Below are positions 62,333 to 64,000 of a DNA stretch of 64,000 nt, piece after piece. The DNA is from Salinicola aestuarinus (lineage in GTDB: Bacteria > Pseudomonadota > Gammaproteobacteria > Pseudomonadales > Halomonadaceae): contig NZ_PZJP01000001.1 in the NCBI RefSeq assembly GCF_003206645.1, forward strand, positions 255,940-319,939, in the 5' to 3' direction. Every line of letters begins with the position of its first letter. Position 1 is the first letter of the stretch. Made by a program: the position numbers and the translations under genes. The notes beneath the pieces are model-generated. The model saw nothing but the letters and a program-made list of their open reading frames with translations. It was not told the DNA's origin and ran no database searches.

Positions 62333-63094
62333 TTAAACGCCCCCCACCCTGGCTTCGATCTCGGCCTGGCACTGACGCAGAGCCGCTTCCAGGGTCGTGC
62401 GCTGGCGGTCGAAGCGTTGTGCTGGCACGGCCAGTGAGAGCGCATAACGCGCTCCCGCGCCGGTGCGTAATGTCACGCCCAGTCCACACACGCCCTCGGC
62501 ATGCTCCTCCCGATCGGCGGCGATGCCTGCGATGCGAGCACTTTCCAGGTCCTTGTCGAGCGTCTCACGCGCGGTCAGCGTCTGACCGGTTCGCGCGTCC
62601 AGCCTGGCATCCGCGAGCAGTGGCTCGAGCTCCTCAGGGGGGAGCGAGGCCAGCAGTGCCTTGCCATGGGCGGTACAGTGAATCGGGAAGGCCGTACCAA
62701 TCGGCGAGACGACCCGCAGCTCCTGATCCGACGGATACTGATCCACCGAGACCGCATGGAGACCGCGATAGACGCTGAGGTCCACGGTCTCGCGGGTGCG
62801 CCGCCCCAATGCCTCGACGAACGGCCTCGCGATCTGCGCGATATCGACATGCGCCGCCGCCGCCAACCGGGCCAGCGCGGGTCCCAGCCTGACCCCCTCG
62901 GCAGAACTCAATACCAGCTGCTGCGCCTCGAGCGAGACGACCAGCCGATGCACGGTGGTTCGCGGCAATCCTGTCACCTTCGCGATCCCCCCCAGACTCA
63001 TGCCCTGCGGTTGCCCTTCCAGGGCATTGAGAATCGCAGCGGCACGCGCCACCACCTGCTTGCCCCCGCCGTCACTTACCCTCGCCTCGGTCAT
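62333..63094 (-). CDS. IclR family transcriptional regulator
   Basis: A 253-residue regulator. The winged HTH (about 10-75) reads AAAILNALEGQPQGMSLGGIAKVTGLPRTTVHRLVVSLEAQQLV. The IclR effector domain (about 90-250) shows RETVDLSVYRGLHAVSVDQYPS and FPIHCTAHGKALLASLPPEE, with the cysteine of the ligand pocket in the latter. GGGGAG precedes the ATG at 63094. It is divergent from an MFS transporter across 113 bp, so it probably represses or activates that gene. The ligand is unknown. Confidence 0.92.
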   Translation of the reverse strand: MTEARVSDGGGKQVVARAAAILNALEGQPQGMSLGGIAKVTGLPRTTVHRLVVSLEAQQLVLSSAEGVRLGPALARLAAAAHVDIAQIARPFVEALGRRTRETVDLSVYRGLHAVSVDQYPSDQELRVVSPIGTAFPIHCTAHGKALLASLPPEELEPLLADARLDARTGQTLTARETLDKDLESARIAGIAADREEHAEGVCGLGVTLRTGAGARYALSLAVPAQRFDRQRTTLEAALRQCQAEIEARVGGV

Positions 63095-63146
63095 GCCCTC
63101 TCCCCGCCGATTTCTGCGTTATCGCCAGCCCCAGCCGGGCTTCAGC

Positions 63147-63194
63147 TTGACAGGATATCGGTTGCCGACCAGCCTGACACCATTCCTACTGGTG
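63147..63194 (+). promoter_or_regulatory. promoter and operator candidate for the MFS gene
   Basis: TTGACA (63147-63152) is a perfect -35 match, but the -10 at the right distance is poor (CAGCCT). CACCA-TTCCTAC-TGGTG (63178-63194) is a 5-bp inverted repeat near the MFS ribosome site and could be the IclR operator. Confidence 0.4.
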
Positions 63195-63207
63195 GAACAG
63201 CGTACCG

Positions 63208-64000
63208 ATGAGCGGACAATCTGACATTTCTCGCCTGGGCAATTTCACACTGCTGCTGGTGGCCTGCCTGACCATCATGGTCGGTTGCGTCATCGTGCCG
63301 GGGCTACCGGACATCGCCCGCCGACTCGGCGTTCCGCACGCCGCCAGCTGGCTGGTGACCCTTCCGTCGCTGGGTGTAGTGATCTTCGGTACACTGGCCG
63401 GCAAGCTGATCCAGCGCAAGGGGCTATACCGCGCGCTCTGCATCGGCCTGTTTCTCTATGGGCTGCTGGGCGCGGCGGGCGCTTTTCTGCACGGTGTGGT
63501 GATGGTCTTTACCGACCGCTTGCTGCTCGGTGGTGCCACGGCGATCGTCATGGCGGCGGGAACGGGGCTGATCTCGTCATTCCATGACGGCGATGCCCGG
63601 CTGAAGATGATTGCCAAACAAGGCATGAGCATCGAGCTGGGCGGCGTGGTTTTCCTGAGCCTGGGTGGCGTTCTCGCCGGGTTGGCGTGGTTCTGGCCCT
63701 TTGCGCTCTATCTCTTCGCCTGGCTGATGCTGGTGTTGGTGTGGCTGTATGTGCCGGTGCCCCCCACTCGGAAAGACCCGGACGACGATGAAGAAACCCG
63801 GCGTCCGCCCAGCAACGCCATCAGGCGCATCTATGCCGCCGCTTGCGGCTCGATGATCGTGTTCTTCACCGCGGTCATCGTCTTGCCCTATCAACTCCAC
63901 GCGTTGGGCCTCGGAGAGTCCGAGACCGGTTACTTTCTCTCCTTCGTCTCGCTGGTAGCGGTTGGCGCCGCCGCGATCATGCCTCGCGTCATCCGAAGGC
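63208..64000 (+). CDS. MFS transporter, N-terminal part (runs off window)
   Basis: The ATG at 63208 opens a frame that stays open for 264 codons to the window end. The protein has hydrophobic helices from residue 13 on (LLLVACLTIMVGCVIVPGLPDIARRLGV), the MFS loop-2 motif GTLAGKLIQRKGLYRAL, and a charged central loop after residue 188 (TRKDPDDDEETRRPPSN) between the two six-helix halves. It looks like a drug:H+ antiporter-1-type exporter; substrate unknown. IclR is divergent and probably regulates it. Confidence 0.85.
   Translation, partial: MSGQSDISRLGNFTLLLVACLTIMVGCVIVPGLPDIARRLGVPHAASWLVTLPSLGVVIFGTLAGKLIQRKGLYRALCIGLFLYGLLGAAGAFLHGVVMVFTDRLLLGGATAIVMAAGTGLISSFHDGDARLKMIAKQGMSIELGGVVFLSLGGVLAGLAWFWPFALYLFAWLMLVLVWLYVPVPPTRKDPDDDEETRRPPSNAIRRIYAAACGSMIVFFTAVIVLPYQLHALGLGESETGYFLSFVSLVAVGAAAIMPRVIRR

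Overview
The window is a high-GC chromosomal segment (around 65% G+C by eye) from a gammaproteobacterium. DppABCDF, LldD and BioB read like gammaproteobacterial proteins. The OsmC-YcaO fusion, a betaine-type binding protein and the general gene content suggest a Halomonadaceae-like heterotroph (Halomonas, Salinicola, Kushneria or Chromohalobacter type). That placement is inference; no rRNA, tRNA or other strict marker is present. The content is mainly transport, catabolism and regulation.

Layout. 1-2.8 kb: MatC-like carrier fragment and a TIM-barrel amidohydrolase, divergent from a GntR/UTRA regulator; then a universal stress protein. 2.9-8.6 kb: complete dipeptide ABC operon dppABCDF on the minus strand. 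8.9-15.4 kb: L-lactate dehydrogenase lldD, a divergent Ldh_2-type dehydrogenase, a betaine-type binding protein with an RpiR regulator, and a divergent class III aminotransferase plus a carboxymuconolactone-decarboxylase-like protein. 15.7-25 kb: DUF2835 protein, an AT-rich structured spacer, the OsmC-YcaO fusion, a LysR/old-yellow-enzyme divergent pair, a GFA protein, a Tat-exported PhoD, and a sodium-solute symporter with its DUF3311 partner. 25.1-32.6 kb: LysR, CoA-transferase and HMG-CoA lyase; then a damaged duplicate of a D-lactate-dehydrogenase-type gene, an AT-richer non-host-like island, the intact copy of that gene, and a Gfo/Idh/MocA oxidoreductase.

32.9-36.2 kb holds a tightly coupled four-gene cassette: acyl-CoA dehydrogenase-like protein, PIG-L deacetylase, NodS-like methyltransferase and family-2 glycosyltransferase. 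It looks like a route to an undescribed modified sugar or lipid. 36.2-55.4 kb is sugar-rich: two tandem GH15 enzymes, a LacI regulator with a near-perfect operator, an ABC transporter operon ending in a GpdQ-like phosphodiesterase (probably glycerophosphodiester scavenging), and a giant cyclic beta-1,2-glucan synthase (NdvB) translationally coupled to a 29-codon leader ORF. 55.4-64 kb: DMT exporter, GNAT acetyltransferase, diguanylate cyclase, bioB with a candidate BirA operator, a TonB-dependent siderophore receptor behind a good Fur box, and an IclR regulator divergent from an MFS transporter that runs off the end.

The best candidates for new biology are the PIG-L/NodS/glycosyltransferase cassette and the duplication-bounded island at 28.4-30.4 kb. 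The island carries hairpins, a 23-bp repeat and a tiny membrane-peptide ORF. No CRISPR array, tRNA, rRNA or complete insertion sequence was seen.
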